Of a DNA stretch of 62,957 nucleotides, positions 24,270 through 31,919 are shown in pieces. The notes beneath the pieces were generated by a model. It was given only the letters and a program-made list of their open reading frames with translations. It was not told where the DNA came from and ran no database searches. The stretch is from positions 1 through 62,957 of the forward strand of contig SHNF01000017.1 of NCBI GenBank assembly GCA_004295085.1, in the 5' to 3' direction. This stretch comes from Planctomycetota bacterium (GTDB lineage: Bacteria; Planctomycetota; UBA1135). The position numbers were made by a program, and so were the translations under genes. Positions within the stretch are counted from its first letter, which is position 1. Every line of letters begins with the position of its first letter.

Positions 24270-25094
24270 ATGGCAACAATCACGACCAGAGACGGAACGG
24301 CGATCTATTACAAGGACTGGGGCTCCGGTCAGCCGATCGTCTTGCATCACGGCTGGCCCCTGAGCGGTGACGACTGGGATACGCAGATGCTCTACTTCGT
24401 CGAGAAGGGCTACCGCGTCATCGCCCATGACCGGCGCGGCCATGGCCGCTCGAGCCAGGTCGGCAGCGGCCACGACATGGACCACTACGCGGCCGACACC
24501 GCCGCCGTCGTCGAGCATCTCGACCTGCGCAACGCCATCCACATCGGCCACTCCACCGGCGGCGGCCAGGCGACCCGCTATGTCGCCCGCCACGGCAAGG
24601 GCCGGGTCGCCAAGCTGGTGCTCATCGGTGCCGTGCCCCCGATCATGGTGAAGACACCGGCCAATCCAGGCGGCCTGCCGATGGAGGTGTTCGACGGCCT
24701 CCGCAAGCAGCTCGCCGCCAATCGCGCGCAGTTCTACATCGATTTCGCGAGCGGTCCCTTCTACGGCTACAACCGGCCGGGCGCGAAGGCTTCCCAGGGC
24801 GTGATCGACAACTGGTGGCGCCAGGCAATGATGGGCAGCGCGAAGGCGCAATACGACGGCATCAAGGCCTTCTCGGAGACGGACTTCACCGAGGACCTCA
24901 AGGTGATCGATGTCCCAACGCTCGTCATGCACGGCGACGACGACCAGATCGTGCCGATTGCCGACTCCGCGCTCCTGTCGGTGAAGCTCCTGAGGAACGG
25001 CACTCTCAAGGTCTATCAGAAGTTCCCGCACGGCATGTGCACGACTCACGCCGACGTGATCAACGCCGACCTTCTCGCCTTCATCAAGGGGTGA
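24270..25094 (+). CDS. Alpha/beta hydrolase of the non-heme chloroperoxidase/esterase type
   Basis: A 274-residue alpha/beta hydrolase starting at an ATG with GGAGGGAGAGG 8 nt upstream. The opening [20 protein letters not shown] in two blocks, the oxyanion HHGWPL, and the triad Ser95 (GHSTGGG), Asp224 ([10 protein letters not shown]) and His253 (FPHGMCTTH) match cofactor-free haloperoxidase-like hydrolases. These act as esterases or perhydrolases in vitro; the natural substrate here is unknown. It sits in the accessory region directly after a broken hicB-like frame. GC content is a little below the core genes. Confidence 0.9.
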   Translation: MATITTRDGTAIYYKDWGSGQPIVLHHGWPLSGDDWDTQMLYFVEKGYRVIAHDRRGHGRSSQVGSGHDMDHYAADTAAVVEHLDLRNAIHIGHSTGGGQATRYVARHGKGRVAKLVLIGAVPPIMVKTPANPGGLPMEVFDGLRKQLAANRAQFYIDFASGPFYGYNRPGAKASQGVIDNWWRQAMMGSAKAQYDGIKAFSETDFTEDLKVIDVPTLVMHGDDDQIVPIADSALLSVKLLRNGTLKVYQKFPHGMCTTHADVINADLLAFIKG

Positions 25095-25123
25095 ATCGGC
25101 AGCCTGTGAGTGGCGGCCTCATC

Positions 25124-25951
25124 TCATGAAGAGGCCGGAGCGGCCTGCGGCGGGTGCGCACCGTGCTCCTCGGCCCACGCCAGTGCATAGTCGGCGATCT
25201 CCTCCCACCCCTGCTGGGCGGGCATGAGATGCGAGCGTCCCGGGAATTCCCGGATCTCCGTGATCGTGTTCGACTTGTAGTGCTTCGCGTTCGAGCGCTG
25301 GACGGCGGGCGGCATCAGGTGGTCTTCGCTCCCCGAGATGAAGAGCAGGGGCGCGCGGGCATCGTTGTGGTAGTCGACCGCGACGTCCTGGGGCCCGGGG
25401 ATGAAATTCGCCAGCACGCTGTCCCAGAAAATGCGCCCGGATGCCGGGACGTGGTAGCGGTCGTAGGCGGCGCGCGCGTCCGCTTCGTCGAATGTGTTCG
25501 TGAACACGTAGCGCCATTGATCGTACGTGAACCCTACGGCCCTGTGGCGGTTCGCGGGATTCTTCAGCACCGGGAACGACGCCTTGAGCTGCGACAGCGG
25601 CGTGACGCGCACACCTTCCGTCGGCGCGGAGTTGATCGCCACTCCAACCGCCCCATAGCCACGATCGAGGAGCAGCTGCACGAAGGCGCCACCCGCCGAG
25701 TGACCCATGAGGATCGGCGGCGTATCGATTCGCTCGACAACGCCCTCGAGGTGCGCCATGATCGCGGGAACCGTGAGACGCTCGACGGGCGATGGATCGC
25801 GGTTGAGCGCCTCGACCTCGGCCTCGAACCCCGGATACGCCGGAGCGAGGACGCGGTAGCTCCGGCCTTCATAGCGCGTGATCCAGCGCTCCCAGCTTCG
25901 CGGCGTCACCCAGAAGCCATGAACCAGTACAATCGTATCGGGACGTCTCAT
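25124..25951 (-). CDS. Alpha/beta hydrolase of unknown substrate
   Basis: A 275-residue alpha/beta hydrolase. From the ATG at 25951 (AGAAGG lies 9 nt upstream) it reads MRRPDTIVLVHGFWVTPRSW, with nucleophile Ser in GHSAGGAF near residue 93, acid in GSEDHLMPP and His in GRSHLMP. A longer frame upstream has no family resemblance. Such proteins act on esters or similar small substrates; nothing in the context specifies one. It is the only minus-strand gene in the accessory block 22.5-29.5 kb, convergent with the chloroperoxidase-like gene 29 nt away. Confidence 0.85.
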   Translation of the reverse strand: MRRPDTIVLVHGFWVTPRSWERWITRYEGRSYRVLAPAYPGFEAEVEALNRDPSPVERLTVPAIMAHLEGVVERIDTPPILMGHSAGGAFVQLLLDRGYGAVGVAINSAPTEGVRVTPLSQLKASFPVLKNPANRHRAVGFTYDQWRYVFTNTFDEADARAAYDRYHVPASGRIFWDSVLANFIPGPQDVAVDYHNDARAPLLFISGSEDHLMPPAVQRSNAKHYKSNTITEIREFPGRSHLMPAQQGWEEIADYALAWAEEHGAHPPQAAPASS

Positions 25952-26084
25952 TGTCGGTCGCCTTCTGGTGCCCGCTCTTGAGTGTAACCTGGAAACCGTC
26001 GGCTGTGCAGCCCTCCCGACCTCGTCGGCGCGACCGGGGTCAGGCATCGGGCTGGCGCGCACGACACTGGATTGGGGGAATTCG

Positions 26085-26516
26085 ATGCTGGAAGATCTTG
26101 CCGCAAGCAACGTCAACCGCTCGTATGCGCTGGCCGCGACGAACATCGCGATCTTCACATTCATGCTGTTCTTTCTGTACCCGAGGTTCGAGAACGGCAA
26201 GATCAATCCTTTCTTGTTTCAGTCGACGCTGGTCGCGATGGGTGTGGCGACGTTCGCGCTCGTGTTCGCGGCGCTTCACTACTACCGGTCCTCGCTTGGC
26301 GGCCGGATGAGCGAAGACGAGCGGGCCCTGCACGCCCGACGGGCCGATCGCTTCTGGCTTGTCGGCTACACCGTGATGTTCCTTGCACCAAGCCTGGTGC
26401 TCTTCTCGATTTCGCTCGTTGCCGTCGCATCTATCTGGCTCGCACTCTGGCTGGTGTACCTGCTCTTCGTGATCCGCTACTTCCCCAAGGTTCAGACGCC
26501 GCGGGCGTCCCATTAG
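26085..26516 (+). CDS. Small four-helix membrane protein of unknown function
   Basis: A 143-residue protein with four predicted transmembrane helices: YALAATNIAIFTFMLFFLY, FLFQSTLVAMGVATFALVFA, WLVGYTVMFLAPSLVLFSI and VAVASIWLALWLVYLLFVI. The ATG at 26085 has GGGGGA 6 nt upstream. I do not recognise the family. It starts 133 nt from the divergent hydrolase and ends 15 nt before the NmrA-like gene, with which it may be co-transcribed. Confidence 0.65.
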   Translation: MLEDLAASNVNRSYALAATNIAIFTFMLFFLYPRFENGKINPFLFQSTLVAMGVATFALVFAALHYYRSSLGGRMSEDERALHARRADRFWLVGYTVMFLAPSLVLFSISLVAVASIWLALWLVYLLFVIRYFPKVQTPRASH

Positions 26517-26531
26517 AGCGAGGATCGAGCA

Positions 26532-27287
26532 ATGAAAATCGTCGTGATCGGCGGTACCGGCCTGATCGGTTCGAAGACCGTCGCGATCCTGCGCCAGGGT
26601 GGTCACAATGTCTTCGCAGCCTCGCCCAATACCGGGGTCAACACGATCACCGGCGAGGGCCTCAAGGAAGCCATGGCCGGCACGCAGGTGGTCATCGACC
26701 TTTCCAACTCACCGTCATTCGAAAGCAAGGCGGTGTTGGAGTTCTTTGAAACCTCGGGCCGCAATCTTCTCGCGGCGGAGGCCGCGGCTGGCGCTCGGCA
26801 CCATGTCGCGCTTTCGATCGTCGGAACGGACCGGACGCCCGACAATGGATACTTTCGTGCAAAGGTCGCCCAGGAGAATCTCGTCAAAGCCTCCGGCATC
26901 CCTTACACCATCATCCGCTCGACGCAGTTCTTCGAGTTCCTCAACGGCATCGCCGCGTCCAGTACGGAGGGCAGCACGGTCAGGCTGTCGCCCGGCATGT
27001 TCCAGCCCATCGCAGCGGATGACGTGGCTGCCATCACCGCAGACGTGGCGCTCGCGCCGCCGCGAAACGGTACGGTCGAGATCGCCGGTCCGGAACGAGT
27101 ACCGTTCAACGAAATGGTCGCCCACTACCTGAAGGCGATCGGCGACCCGCGTGCCGTCGTGAGCGACCCCGAGGCCCGATACTTCGGCGGCCGCGTCGAG
27201 GAGCGGTCGCTCGTGCCGTTGGGCGAAGCGCGGCGCGGCAGCATCGATTTCAACGAATGGCTCCGCCGCTCGAAGGCAAAGACGTGA
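26532..27287 (+). CDS. NmrA-like NAD(P)-binding oxidoreductase (SDR superfamily)
   Basis: A 251-residue atypical short-chain dehydrogenase. The N-terminal GGTGLIGSKT motif (residues 7-16) is the NmrA/atypical-SDR nucleotide loop. VALSIVGTDR and YFRAKVAQENLVKASGIPYTIIR in two blocks follow, with an FxxF segment and a C-terminal substrate lobe. Members act as quinone or flavin reductases or as redox sensors. The substrate is not evident. A GAGCGAGGA site is 7 nt upstream of the ATG. A second, only distantly similar NmrA-type gene lies 1.3 kb downstream. Confidence 0.85.
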   Translation: MKIVVIGGTGLIGSKTVAILRQGGHNVFAASPNTGVNTITGEGLKEAMAGTQVVIDLSNSPSFESKAVLEFFETSGRNLLAAEAAAGARHHVALSIVGTDRTPDNGYFRAKVAQENLVKASGIPYTIIRSTQFFEFLNGIAASSTEGSTVRLSPGMFQPIAADDVAAITADVALAPPRNGTVEIAGPERVPFNEMVAHYLKAIGDPRAVVSDPEARYFGGRVEERSLVPLGEARRGSIDFNEWLRRSKAKT

Positions 27288-27357
27288 TCGCTCGTCTCTG
27301 CGGGCTGGCACAGGTCACATGGACTCTGGCAGCACTCCTGAAAGCCTGGAGGATGGA

Positions 27358-27840
27358 ATGGCAGTCAGCTCCGTTGGCGCGAAGGTCACACCGGAGGCCC
27401 AGCTTCGAGCCTTCATCGAGGATTTCGAACCCAGGGATCAGAGGCTCATCCGGTCGGTCCGGTCTGCTGTGCGCAAGCGATTGCCGACCGCCAACGAGCT
27501 AGTGTACGACTACCACACCTTCTTCGTCATCGCGTATTCACCGACGGAACGACCCACGGATGGGATCGTCTCCATCGCCGCGCGTCCCGACGGTGTGCGG
27601 CTGTACCTCATGCATGGGCCTCGTTTGTCCGACCCAAAGAAGTTGCTGTTGGGATCGGGCAGGCAAACCCGCTTCATCCGGGTGGAGGCTGCGAGCCAGT
27701 TGGCGCATCCGGATGTTGAAGCACTGATCGCCGCTGCGATTGACCTGGCTGGAGTTCCGTTGCCACGCAAGGGGCGTGGCAGACTCGTCATTCGGACGAT
27801 TTCTCCGAAGCGGCGGCCTCGTCGGAGGCTGGTGAATTGA
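27358..27840 (+). CDS. DUF1801-like small protein
   Basis: A 160-residue protein with a segment typical of DUF1801/YdhG-like proteins: AFIEDFEPRDQRLIRSVRSAVRKRLP in two halves near the start, then VYDYHTFFVIAYSP, VRLYLMHGP and a C-terminal AAIDLAGVPLPRKGRGRLVIR. I choose the ATG at 27358 because GGAGG (27348-27352) lies 5 nt upstream; an ATG at 27319 is possible but lacks this. These proteins adopt an iron-chaperone-like fold (as seen in frataxin relatives in Firmicutes) but their role is unclear. It is one of the single-gene units of the accessory region. Confidence 0.75.
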   Translation: MAVSSVGAKVTPEAQLRAFIEDFEPRDQRLIRSVRSAVRKRLPTANELVYDYHTFFVIAYSPTERPTDGIVSIAARPDGVRLYLMHGPRLSDPKKLLLGSGRQTRFIRVEAASQLAHPDVEALIAAAIDLAGVPLPRKGRGRLVIRTISPKRRPRRRLVN

Positions 27841-28032
27841 CTGCAGACGTTGCTGGGGCCTGGTGGTGGTCTGCCAGCGGCAAGCTTGGACCGCCCAGCA
27901 ACAGAACGACCTCGGCGGTGGAATCCTGGCGTGGCTGGCGCTGCGCGAGGGGTCGGCAAGAGGCGATGTGGTGGAAGTGGAATAGCCAACGGAGCCGCAA
28001 GCGGCGTCGGGAGTCAAATCGAGTCCGGTTCA

Positions 28033-28117
28033 GGCCGAAGCAGGCGCTGCACCTGACACGGCGGGCACGTAGGCTTTCTGGAGTTCACGGCTCTCCGCGC
28101 CCGCCGGGCAGGTGAGC
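28033..28117 (+). repeat. Repeat element with a long imperfect palindrome upstream of the zinc-ribbon gene
   Basis: The 306-bp stretch 27841-28146 has no convincing gene. It contains GGCCGAAGCAGGCGCTGCA (28033-28051), which recurs with one change at 28473-28491 on the other side of the next gene, and an inverted repeat: GCACCTGACACGGCGGGC (28049-28066) against GCCCGCCGGGCAGGTGAGC (28099-28117), separated by 32 nt. The arms mismatch at only three or four places. A weak reading frame runs through it and ends in the palindrome; I recall similar palindromic tails behind orphan genes of Gemmata-like planctomycetes, but this is unchecked. Confidence 0.6.
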
Positions 28118-28146
28118 TTGAGGTCGGTCCAACGGAGGTTTGCGGC

Positions 28147-28524
28147 GTGAAGATTGGTTGTCACTGCGGAGCGCTGATTGTCGACCAGGCGGACGACCTG
28201 CCGCACAAGGGGCACTTGATCCCCGACCAGGAGTGGTTCGCCACCTGCGACGCCATCGACGGCGCGGTGATCGACCCGGTCGCTGCCGGGCGGATGGACA
28301 AGGAGGCGGCGTACCACTTGGCCCGGCGGATCATCAGCCGGTCGGCTCGCCTCATGTGGCAGTGCCGGGCCTGCGGCCGGCTGTACATCGACGGCCTCGA
28401 CGGACAGCTCCGGTGCTTCGTCCCGCAGGGCGAGCCGGCGGACCGCGAGGTCCTCCGCAGCAGGCCAGGCCCGGCCGAACCAGGCGCTGCAGCAGACGGT
28501 GGCCGCGATCCTGGTTCCTCGTGA
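28147..28524 (+). CDS. Small cysteine-rich (zinc-ribbon-like) protein
   Basis: A 125-residue protein starting at GTG with GGAGG (28134-28138) 8 nt upstream. Two Cys pairs are visible: CHC at residues 5-7 and CRAC (WQCRACGRLYIDGLDGQLRC spans the second group, with a third Cys), suggesting a small zinc-ribbon. The middle holds LIPDQEWFATCDAIDGAVIDP and a helix AAYHLARRIISRSARLMW in adjoining parts. I have seen similar proteins in Planctomycetes, function unknown. The frame's last ~35 residues run through the second copy of the 19-bp repeat, so the C-terminus is partly made by the repeat element. Confidence 0.6.
   Translation: MKIGCHCGALIVDQADDLPHKGHLIPDQEWFATCDAIDGAVIDPVAAGRMDKEAAYHLARRIISRSARLMWQCRACGRLYIDGLDGQLRCFVPQGEPADREVLRSRPGPAEPGAAADGGRDPGSS
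28473..28491 (+). repeat. Second copy of the 19-bp repeat (GGCCGAACCAGGCGCTGCA)
   Basis: Identical at 18 of 19 positions to 28033-28051 and in the same orientation, 440 bp away. The two copies bracket the small cysteine-rich gene. The palindrome seen at the first copy is not clearly preserved here. Confidence 0.7.
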
Positions 28525-28617
28525 CCCTGGGCATGCGCAGCCGGTACCATGACCAGGAATGCCTGAGGCCATGTCGTTCGGCGGCAGTCACCACGTCCTG
28601 CCTCGAGGGAGGTTCCG

Positions 28618-29469
28618 ATGATCCTCGTCACCGGACCCGGCGGAACGGTCGGCAGTCAGGTCGTGAAGGCCCTGGGGTCCGCCAAGGCGCGCTTCCGCGC
28701 TGCATACTTCTCGAGCGAGAAGGCGGAAGCCGCCCGGGTGCTCGGCGTCGACGCCGTCGTCATCGACTACCGCCGTCCCGACACCCTCCGCGCGGCGTTC
28801 CGGGGCAGCGACCGTTTGTTCCTTCTCGGGCCGAGTGCACCGGATCAGACGCAGCTCGAGCTCAACGCGGTCGAAGCGGCGAAGGCGGCGGGCGTGCGTC
28901 ACATCGTCAAGTTGTCCGTGCTGAGGGCCGACGAAGAGCAGTTCGTCATCGCAAGGATCCATCGGCCGGTCGAGAAGGCCATCGAGGCGAGCGGCCTCGC
29001 CTGGACCTTCCTGCGGCCGAACGGGTTCATGCAGAACTTCGTGACCTACATGGGCGATACGATCCGCACGGAGGGAGCCTTCTACTCGGCGTGCGGCGAG
29101 GCGAAAATCAGCCACGTGGACGTGCGTGACATCGCCGCGGTCGCCGCGAAGGCGCTGACCGAGCCGGGCCACGCAGGAAAGGCGTACATGCTGACCGGCC
29201 CCGAGGCCTTGACCTATGACGAGATGGCGAGCGTTCTGTCGAAAGTGCTCGGACGCCCGATCCGCCACGTCAACCTCCCGCCGGCGGACCTGAAGGTCGC
29301 CATGCTCGCTGCCGGCGCTCCCGAATGGTACGCCGACATGCTGCTGGACCTGGAGCGCTACTACCGCGAGCAGCAGGCGGGCCGCATCAGCGGCGACATC
29401 AAGCAGGTGACCGGACGCGACCCCAGGCGGTTCCTGCAGTACGCACGAGAGCATGCACCGGCGCTCTAG
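28618..29469 (+). CDS. NmrA-family NAD(P)-binding oxidoreductase
   Basis: A 283-residue NmrA-type protein with GGGAGG-like spacing upstream of its ATG (GAGGGAGG at 28606-28613). The nucleotide loop TGPGGTVGSQVVKAL is at residues 5-19, followed by VRHIVKLSVLRAD, the SGLAWTFLRPNGFMQNF block and HVDVRDIAAVAAKAL, then a substrate lobe ending with FLQYAREHAPAL. This is the QorB/TMR-like group of quinone or azo reductase relatives and NADP sensors. It closes the accessory region: the next gene, on the other strand, is a core-type flotillin. Confidence 0.88.
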   Translation: MILVTGPGGTVGSQVVKALGSAKARFRAAYFSSEKAEAARVLGVDAVVIDYRRPDTLRAAFRGSDRLFLLGPSAPDQTQLELNAVEAAKAAGVRHIVKLSVLRADEEQFVIARIHRPVEKAIEASGLAWTFLRPNGFMQNFVTYMGDTIRTEGAFYSACGEAKISHVDVRDIAAVAAKALTEPGHAGKAYMLTGPEALTYDEMASVLSKVLGRPIRHVNLPPADLKVAMLAAGAPEWYADMLLDLERYYREQQAGRISGDIKQVTGRDPRRFLQYAREHAPAL

Positions 29470-29516
29470 CCGGCATGGGTTCGCGGCGCGGCGGGCGTCC
29501 GGCTGGATCGGCGCGG

Positions 29517-31106
29517 CTAGGTGCTTCGCGCCGGCGGCTGCGGGGCGCCTGCGTTCTCGTCGCGGACCTTGCCGAGCACGCCGGGCAGCTCGATGCCGGC
29601 CTGGCGCGCCAGCTCGTGCAGCGGGGGCAGCGAGCCGATCAGGGAGCTGAGGAAGTCGGCGGTGCTGCCGTGGCGGCCGTCGCCGCCGCGCCCGCCCTCC
29701 CAGACCGTGATCTTGTCGATCTTGAGGTTCTGGATGGCCTTGACCTGCTCGGTGACGATCTCGGGCAGCTTCTCGACCAGGAGCAGGGTCGGCGCCAGCT
29801 CGGGACGGCCGCCGGTCGCCTCCATGAGGCGGCGGTAGCCCTCGGCCTTGGCGTCGAGGACCTTCCGGATGCCCTCGGCCTCGGCCGTGTAGCGGGCCAG
29901 GATGGCGTCGGCCTGGCCGCGGGCCTCGCGCCGCAGCTTCTCGGCCTCGGCCTCGGCCGCGATCTCGATGCGCTTCTTCTCGATCTCCTGGGGCGCCAGC
30001 TCGGTCTTGGAGAGGTGCGCCAGCTCCTGTTCGCGCTCGGCCACGAAGATGGCTTCCTGGGCCTTTGCGGAGGCCACTTCGCCCCGGCGCTTGGCTTCGG
30101 CGCTGATCTCGGCCAGCTTGGCGTTGGAATCGGCGATCTGCGCCGCGGCCTTGTTCTCGCCCTGCACCGCCAGCGACTCCGCGTCCGCCACGCGGATGCG
30201 CTGCTCCTGCTCCGCGGTCTTCTGTCCGGCCACGGTCTCGGCCATGCGCTGGGCGACCGCGATCTCGCGGTCGCGCTTGGCCTGCACCTCGCCCTGGACC
30301 GCGTTCGCCTCCAGGCCGGCGACAGCGACCCGCTGGCGGCGCTCGGCCTCCTTCTGGCCCTCGGCGGCGGTCGCGGTCTCCTTGGCCACGTTGACGGTCT
30401 GCTCGCGCACCGCGATGGCCTGGCCCGTGGCGCCGTCCCGCTCCTGCTGGGCCACGTCCACCCGGGCCTTGTTCACGGCCTCGGCGGCGGCGCGCTTGCC
30501 GATGGCCTCGATGTAGCCCGACTCGTCGGTGATGTCGCGGATGTTGACGTTGATCAGCTCCAGGCCGATCTTGTTGATCTCCTGGCCCACGTTCTCGTTG
30601 ATCAGCGTCATGAACTTCTCGCGGTCCTTGTTGATCTCCTCGATCGTCAGGGTCGCGATCACCAGGCGCAGCTGGCCCAGGATGATGTCCTGCGCCTGCT
30701 CGGTGATCTGGCGCTCGTCCATGTTGAGCAGGCGCTCGGCGGCGTTGTTCATGAGCACCGGGTCGGTGCTGATGCCGACCGTGAAGGTGGCCGGCACGTT
30801 GACGCGGATGTTGTTCTGGCTCAGAGCGCCCTGCAGCGGGATGTCGATGACCAGCGGTTCCAGGTGCAGGAAGGCGTAGTCCTGGATCAGCGGGATCACG
30901 AAGGCGCCGCCGCCGTGCAGGCACTTGGCGGTCTTGTTGCCGCCGACCTTGCCGTAGATGACCAGGATGCGGTTGCTGGGGCAGCGTTTGTACTGGCGGA
31001 CCGTGAAGACGATCAGGAACAACAGGACCAGCGCCGCGGCGCCGATGAAGCCGAGCACGATCAGCGGCTGGGTGGACTCCGTGAACTGCAACAAGGCGAG
31101 GTTCAT
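29517..31106 (-). CDS. Flotillin-like SPFH-domain membrane protein
   Basis: A 529-residue flotillin. One N-terminal membrane helix (PLIVLGFIGAAALVLLFLIVF), then an SPFH domain with CLHGGGAFVIPLIQDYAFLHL, then a long Ala/Glu-rich coiled-coil of ~200 residues with repeated AEAEAEKLRREARGQADAI-type segments, and a C-terminal region ending in a variable tail. Flotillins scaffold membrane microdomains. The ATG at 31106 follows an NfeD-like gene by 11 nt, the usual bacterial flotillin partner. A longer frame upstream only overlaps that gene and is not used. Confidence 0.92.
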   Translation of the reverse strand: MNLALLQFTESTQPLIVLGFIGAAALVLLFLIVFTVRQYKRCPSNRILVIYGKVGGNKTAKCLHGGGAFVIPLIQDYAFLHLEPLVIDIPLQGALSQNNIRVNVPATFTVGISTDPVLMNNAAERLLNMDERQITEQAQDIILGQLRLVIATLTIEEINKDREKFMTLINENVGQEINKIGLELINVNIRDITDESGYIEAIGKRAAAEAVNKARVDVAQQERDGATGQAIAVREQTVNVAKETATAAEGQKEAERRQRVAVAGLEANAVQGEVQAKRDREIAVAQRMAETVAGQKTAEQEQRIRVADAESLAVQGENKAAAQIADSNAKLAEISAEAKRRGEVASAKAQEAIFVAEREQELAHLSKTELAPQEIEKKRIEIAAEAEAEKLRREARGQADAILARYTAEAEGIRKVLDAKAEGYRRLMEATGGRPELAPTLLLVEKLPEIVTEQVKAIQNLKIDKITVWEGGRGGDGRHGSTADFLSSLIGSLPPLHELARQAGIELPGVLGKVRDENAGAPQPPARST

Positions 31107-31117
31107 GCGTTCGGGCC

Positions 31118-31726
31118 TCAGGCGGGCACCACGGTTACGGTGTTGTCGGTATTGACGCGCACCACGCGCACGCGCGAGCGCGTGGGCAGCTCGGAGCCGT
31201 CGCTGACCGCGTTGACGATGCGCTGGCGATCCGCCAGCACCACGCGCACCTGCCCCTGTCCCTTGCCGCGCGCGGGCACGGTCAGGTACACCTCGCCGGC
31301 GGCGCCCATGGCCGCGTCCAGGTTCAGGGTGCCGCTGGCTTCCAGGCGGCGCACGCCGCGGAACAAGGTGGCGACCAGCAGCGTCATCAGCACGCCGCCG
31401 GCCAGGGCCACGCCGAAGCTTGGCACCAGGCGCCAGCCGAAGCCGGCGTAGGCGCTCAAGCCGGCCCAGCCGAAGCCCATGAAGAAGGCGGTGATGCCCT
31501 GGACCGACAGGTACTGGGCCGCCATGCCGGAGTCGGCGTGGTGGCCGGCCGGGTCGGCGGAATCCATGCCGCCGTGGACCAGGCCCCCGGCGTCCACGTG
31601 GCCGGCGCCGAAGTCGCCATGGTCCCCGCCGAGCGCCAGCAGCACCAGCCGCACCAGGAAGAACATGGTGCCGAGCAGCGCTGGAACGGTGAACCACAGC
31701 GCGGGACCGTCTAGGAAGATCTCCAT
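31118..31726 (-). CDS. NfeD/YqiJ-like membrane protein, flotillin partner
   Basis: A 202-residue protein with an N-terminal membrane helix (ALWFTVPALLGTMFFLVRLVL), a His/Asp/Gly-rich loop (GDHGDFGAGHVDAGG), two more membrane helices (residues ~75-125) and a C-terminal OB-fold-like domain with GAAGEVYLTVPARGKGQGQV and SRVRVVRVNTDNTVTVV. This matches the YqiJ/NfeD-type partners that are encoded beside flotillins. I start at the ATG at 31726, with AGAGGA about 10 nt upstream; an ATG at 31735 is too close to that site. Confidence 0.82.
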   Translation of the reverse strand: MEIFLDGPALWFTVPALLGTMFFLVRLVLLALGGDHGDFGAGHVDAGGLVHGGMDSADPAGHHADSGMAAQYLSVQGITAFFMGFGWAGLSAYAGFGWRLVPSFGVALAGGVLMTLLVATLFRGVRRLEASGTLNLDAAMGAAGEVYLTVPARGKGQGQVRVVLADRQRIVNAVSDGSELPTRSRVRVVRVNTDNTVTVVPA

Positions 31727-31904
31727 GGGGGGCATTCCTCTTGCGTGGCGGATATGCGTCGCGACCGTCGCAATTCGGCGAATCCCGACCGTGGCCCGGC
31801 CGCCACGGCGCATCTTAGCGACGCGGCGGCGCCCGTGTGCTGCGCAGGACCATTGCGGATTGGTGCCATCCTGGTGCCTCGGAGGCAGGCGCGCAGGCCA
31901 TCCG

Positions 31905-31910
31905 TAGAAT
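31905..31910 (+). promoter_or_regulatory. Putative -10 element (TAGAAT) of ileS
   Basis: TAGAAT ends 9 nt before the ileS ATG. It is the same hexamer as the -10 of the rRNA promoter at 37712. There is no ribosome binding site before the ATG and no T-box-like leader in the 193 bp between nfeD and ileS. Confidence 0.4.
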
Positions 31911-31919
31911 GCTGCGTCC

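Noticed and set aside
28027..28134. Palindrome before the cysteine-rich gene read as an attC site
   Set aside because: Its outer ends are GTT-type on the left and AAC-type on the right, the reverse of attC, and the core consensus is not met on the left.
28588..30924. A minus-strand frame of 778 codons overlapping the flotillin and NmrA genes
   Set aside because: Low-complexity Arg/Gly/Pro product in the shadow of two well-supported genes.
31727..31919. T-box or other riboswitch ahead of ileS
   Set aside because: No T-box bulge sequence or terminator/antiterminator pair is visible, and a -10-like element directly before the ATG leaves no room for a leader.
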